A stretch of DNA of 64,000 nt, taken from assembly GCF_001507435.1 (NCBI RefSeq), contig NZ_LMWH01000278.1:196342-260341 (forward strand), written 5' to 3'. Both the position numbers and the translations under genes were made by a program. Positions within the stretch are counted from its first letter, which is position 1, and each line of letters begins with the position of its first letter. Below are positions 62,048-64,000 of the stretch, in pieces. This DNA is from Streptomyces sp. NRRL F-5122. GTDB lineage: Bacteria; Actinomycetota; Actinomycetes; Streptomycetales; Streptomycetaceae. Below the pieces are notes generated by a model. That model was not told the DNA's origin and did no database searches. It saw nothing but the letters and a program-made list of their open reading frames with translations.

Positions 62048-63055
62048 ATGACTCGCATCGCCATCAACGGATTCGGCCGCATCGGACGCAATGTGCTGCG
62101 AGCGCTGCTCGAGCGCCGCAGCGATCTGGAGATCGTTGCCGTCAACGACCTGACGGAGCCCGCCACCCTCGCACGGCTCCTCGCCTACGACACGACGGCC
62201 GGCCGACTCGGCCGGCCGGTGACCGTCGACGGTGACTCCCTCGTCGTCGACGGCCGTCGCATCAAGGTTCTCGCCGAGCGCGAACCGGCGCAGCTTCCCT
62301 GGGCCGAACTCGGCGTCGAGATCGTGCTCGAGGCCACCGGCCGTTTCACCTCGGCCAAGGCCGCCCGCGGCCACCTCGACGCAGGCGCGAAGAAGGTGCT
62401 CGTCAGCGCGCCGTCGGACGGTGCCGACGTCACGCTCGCGTTCGGTGTCAACACCGACGCCTACGACCCGGCCCTGCACACGATCGTCTCGAACGCCTCC
62501 TGCACGACCAATGCGCTCGCGCCCCTGGCCGCGGTGCTCGACGAGCTCGCCGGTATCGAGCACGGCTTCATGACGACGGTGCACGCCTACACACAGGAGC
62601 AGAACCTGCAGGACGGTCCGCATCGCGACGCCCGGCGGGCCCGTGCCGCCGCCGTCAACATCGTGCCGACCACGACGGGCGCCGCGAAGGCGATCGGCCA
62701 CGTACTGCCCGGCCTCGACGGCAAACTGTCCGGCGACTCGATCCGCGTGCCCGTTCCGGTGGGCTCGATCGTCGAACTCAATACGACCGTCGCCCGCGAT
62801 GTGACCCTCGACGACGTCCTGGAGGCCTACCGCGCGGCTGCGCAGGGTTCTCTCGCCGGCATCCTGGAGTACTCGGAGGACCCGCTCGTGTCCTCCGACA
62901 TCACCGGCAACCCGGCCTCGTCGATCTTCGACTCGGCCCTCACCCGAGTCGACGGGCGCCACGTCAAGGTGGTCGCCTGGTACGACAACGAGTGGGGCTT
63001 CTCGAACCGTGTGATCGACACGCTCGAACTCCTCGCAGGCTCGACCGCCGACTGA
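62048..63055 (+). CDS. gap: Glyceraldehyde-3-phosphate dehydrogenase
   Basis: NAD-dependent GAPDH of 335 residues, full family length. N-terminal IAINGFGRIGRNVLRALLER binds NAD; the Asp in AVNDLT marks NAD over NADP preference. The catalytic Cys is in SNASCTTNALAPL and the His in TTVHAYTQEQNLQDGPHRDA-RRARAAAVNIVPTTTGAAKA. The C-terminal WYDNEWGFSNRVIDTL is intact. It converts glyceraldehyde-3-phosphate to 1,3-bisphosphoglycerate. There is no pgk or tpi gene after it, unlike the main glycolytic gap operon of Streptomyces, so it is likely a second isoenzyme. A terminator follows. Confidence 0.92.
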   Translation: MTRIAINGFGRIGRNVLRALLERRSDLEIVAVNDLTEPATLARLLAYDTTAGRLGRPVTVDGDSLVVDGRRIKVLAEREPAQLPWAELGVEIVLEATGRFTSAKAARGHLDAGAKKVLVSAPSDGADVTLAFGVNTDAYDPALHTIVSNASCTTNALAPLAAVLDELAGIEHGFMTTVHAYTQEQNLQDGPHRDARRARAAAVNIVPTTTGAAKAIGHVLPGLDGKLSGDSIRVPVPVGSIVELNTTVARDVTLDDVLEAYRAAAQGSLAGILEYSEDPLVSSDITGNPASSIFDSALTRVDGRHVKVVAWYDNEWGFSNRVIDTLELLAGSTAD

Positions 63056-63117
63056 AGTCTCGTGGAGCCTGCCGCCGACGGGTGACCGCGCGGCGCGACA
63101 CGCATGTGACGCTGATG

Positions 63118-63147
63118 AGCCCCGCCCGGTGGTCTCCGGACGGGGTT
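63118..63147 (+). terminator. Terminator after GAPDH
   Basis: Hairpin AGCCCCG-c-CCGG / CCGG-a-CGGGGTT with a 6-base loop, 62 bases after the stop. Confidence 0.65.
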
Positions 63148-63336
63148 CGTCTTGTTGCCGCGGGTGAAGACCGGTAGGACGTCGGCCCGCGATGCCCCGG
63201 GCGCGGACGCCTGCGTTCACCGTGGCCGGCAGGTCGGTCCGCTGTCCGCCCCGCCGCGCCGCGCCACTGACGAGTGAGGGCCCGAATGTACGCTGGGCCC
63301 GGACAGTTGCCCTCCTCGAGGAACCGGATCGCCCTC

Positions 63337-63624
63337 ATGGAACTCGTCTTCGCCGGCCCCGTGATCGAATGGCGTGGCCCGTCTCCGTATTACTTCGTCA
63401 CCGTGCCGGCCGAGGAGTCCGCCGATATCCGCGAGGTCGCCGCGATGGCGACCTACGGCTGGGGGGTGATTCCCGTGGAGGCCCGGATCGGCGGGACCGC
63501 CTTCACCACGTCGTTGTTCCCGAAGGACGGCGGCTATCTGCTGCCGCTCAAGAACGCTGTACGCAAGCCTCAAGGGCTCTCGGCAGGTGACGACGTAACC
63601 GTGGCCATGACAGTCCGCCTCTAG
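63337..63624 (+). CDS. DUF1905-domain protein
   Basis: Protein of 95 residues consisting of one DUF1905 barrel: ELVFAGPVIEWRGPSPYYFV-TVPAEES, then WGVIPVEARIGGTAFTTSLF-PKDGGYLLPLKNAVR and the ending GLSAGDDVTVAMTVRL. Function unknown; the family often precedes a YdeI-like domain, which is absent here. ATG at 63337 begins at the domain border; an ATG at 63274 would add 21 residues without features. A terminator follows. Confidence 0.8.
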   Translation: MELVFAGPVIEWRGPSPYYFVTVPAEESADIREVAAMATYGWGVIPVEARIGGTAFTTSLFPKDGGYLLPLKNAVRKPQGLSAGDDVTVAMTVRL

Positions 63625-63665
63625 GTGGTCTGCGTTCGGACCGCCGTTCACGGCCACGGCGGGCC

Positions 63666-63698
63666 GTCGGGGCCGCGGTCCACGACCACGGCCCCGAC
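63666..63698. terminator. Terminator after the DUF1905 gene
   Basis: Perfect 10-bp stem GTCGGGGCCG / CGGCCCCGAC with a 13-base loop. Confidence 0.75.
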
Positions 63699-64000
63699 AG
63701 TGAGCGTGCCGCCCCCGAGACGGCATGGAACCGCTGTGCGTCACGGCTGTCCGTGTACTCTCCCGATGACCACGCGGCCCTGCGATCGCCCGCCATCGGC
63801 AAGGAGGTCGCACTGCTCGAAGCGGAGCTCGAGTCCCCAACTGCGCGTGTTTCCACGGTGTGCGGGACTCCGGGATCCGGCCGGAGGGCGGCGACACCCG
63901 GAACCTGGCCGCCGCTCCTCCGCCTCCCTGCCGGCTCCCCCGTCCGGCCGGCTTCGCCACCGGCTGGACCGGACCGCAATCCGGGCCCACCCCCGCCCTG
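63699..64000. other. Window end, no supported gene
   Basis: A plus-strand frame around 63770-63850 reads AIGKEVALLEAELESPTAR, which recalls the N-terminus of DUF4440-type proteins, but the frame loses sense afterwards. It may be a decayed or frameshifted gene start. Confidence 0.3.

Overview
The window is high-GC actinobacterial DNA, almost certainly a Streptomyces chromosome. The evidence is GC-rich third codon positions, frequent GTG and TTG starts, purine-rich Shine-Dalgarno sites, and typical Streptomyces families: the SpoIIE-type phosphatase with an anti-sigma ATPase domain, ANTAR, BlaI/M56, GH64, a sugar ABC importer without its own ATPase, and KhtT/KhtU. No rRNA, tRNA, ribosomal-protein or replication gene was seen. 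Together with the many broken genes and IS remnants, this suggests an accessory or arm region.

Layout. 0-2.8 kb: the 3' end of a GNAT acetyltransferase and a one-piece ABC exporter. 2.9-8.1 kb: an envelope and ion-homeostasis group (TerB, M56 protease with BlaI repressor, TatA-like protein, truncated voltage-gated channel, KhtT/KhtU antiporter). A BlaI-like palindrome lies in front of both terB and tatA. 8.1-11.3 kb: two related tail-fibre-like proteins, an ANTAR protein and an unknown gene. 11.3-17.8 kb: a Tat-exported phospholipase C, a SolA-like oxidase, two alpha/beta hydrolases (one with an internal stop) and a TetR repressor whose presumed palindrome lies before both itself and the broken hydrolase. 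17.9-24.8 kb: a divergent signalling locus with a SpoIIE-type phosphatase, a 1439-residue poly-HAMP hybrid histidine kinase and an overlapping response regulator.

25-31.5 kb: a TetR/quinone-oxidoreductase pair separated by three operator-like repeats at 21-bp spacing, a SnoaL-like protein, an SDR remnant, a DUF3618/holin-X pair, a YihY/BrkB gene with an internal deletion, a small membrane protein and CorA. 31.8-40.5 kb: a carbohydrate island with a GH64 beta-1,3-glucanase, a LacI regulator and the operon binding protein - two permeases - GH65 enzyme. Matching LacI-type operators lie before the regulator and before the operon.

40.7-56 kb is disturbed. It holds a P450, a decayed GNAT gene, an MFS transporter between two IS1380-family transposase fragments, an IS607-type element (frameshifted serine recombinase plus TnpB-like protein), several unknown small genes, a 2-hydroxyacid dehydrogenase with two frameshifts, a truncated Tat-signal oxidase fragment, a cupin and a methyltransferase. 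56-64 kb is more orderly: a TIGR01777-type epimerase behind a perfect 16-bp palindrome, a TraB-like protein, a second GNAT gene related to the one at position 1, a GlxA-type AraC regulator next to GAPDH, and a DUF1905 protein.

All names come from reading motifs by eye. No database search was possible. Start codons were chosen from Shine-Dalgarno sites and family length, and the alternatives are stated.
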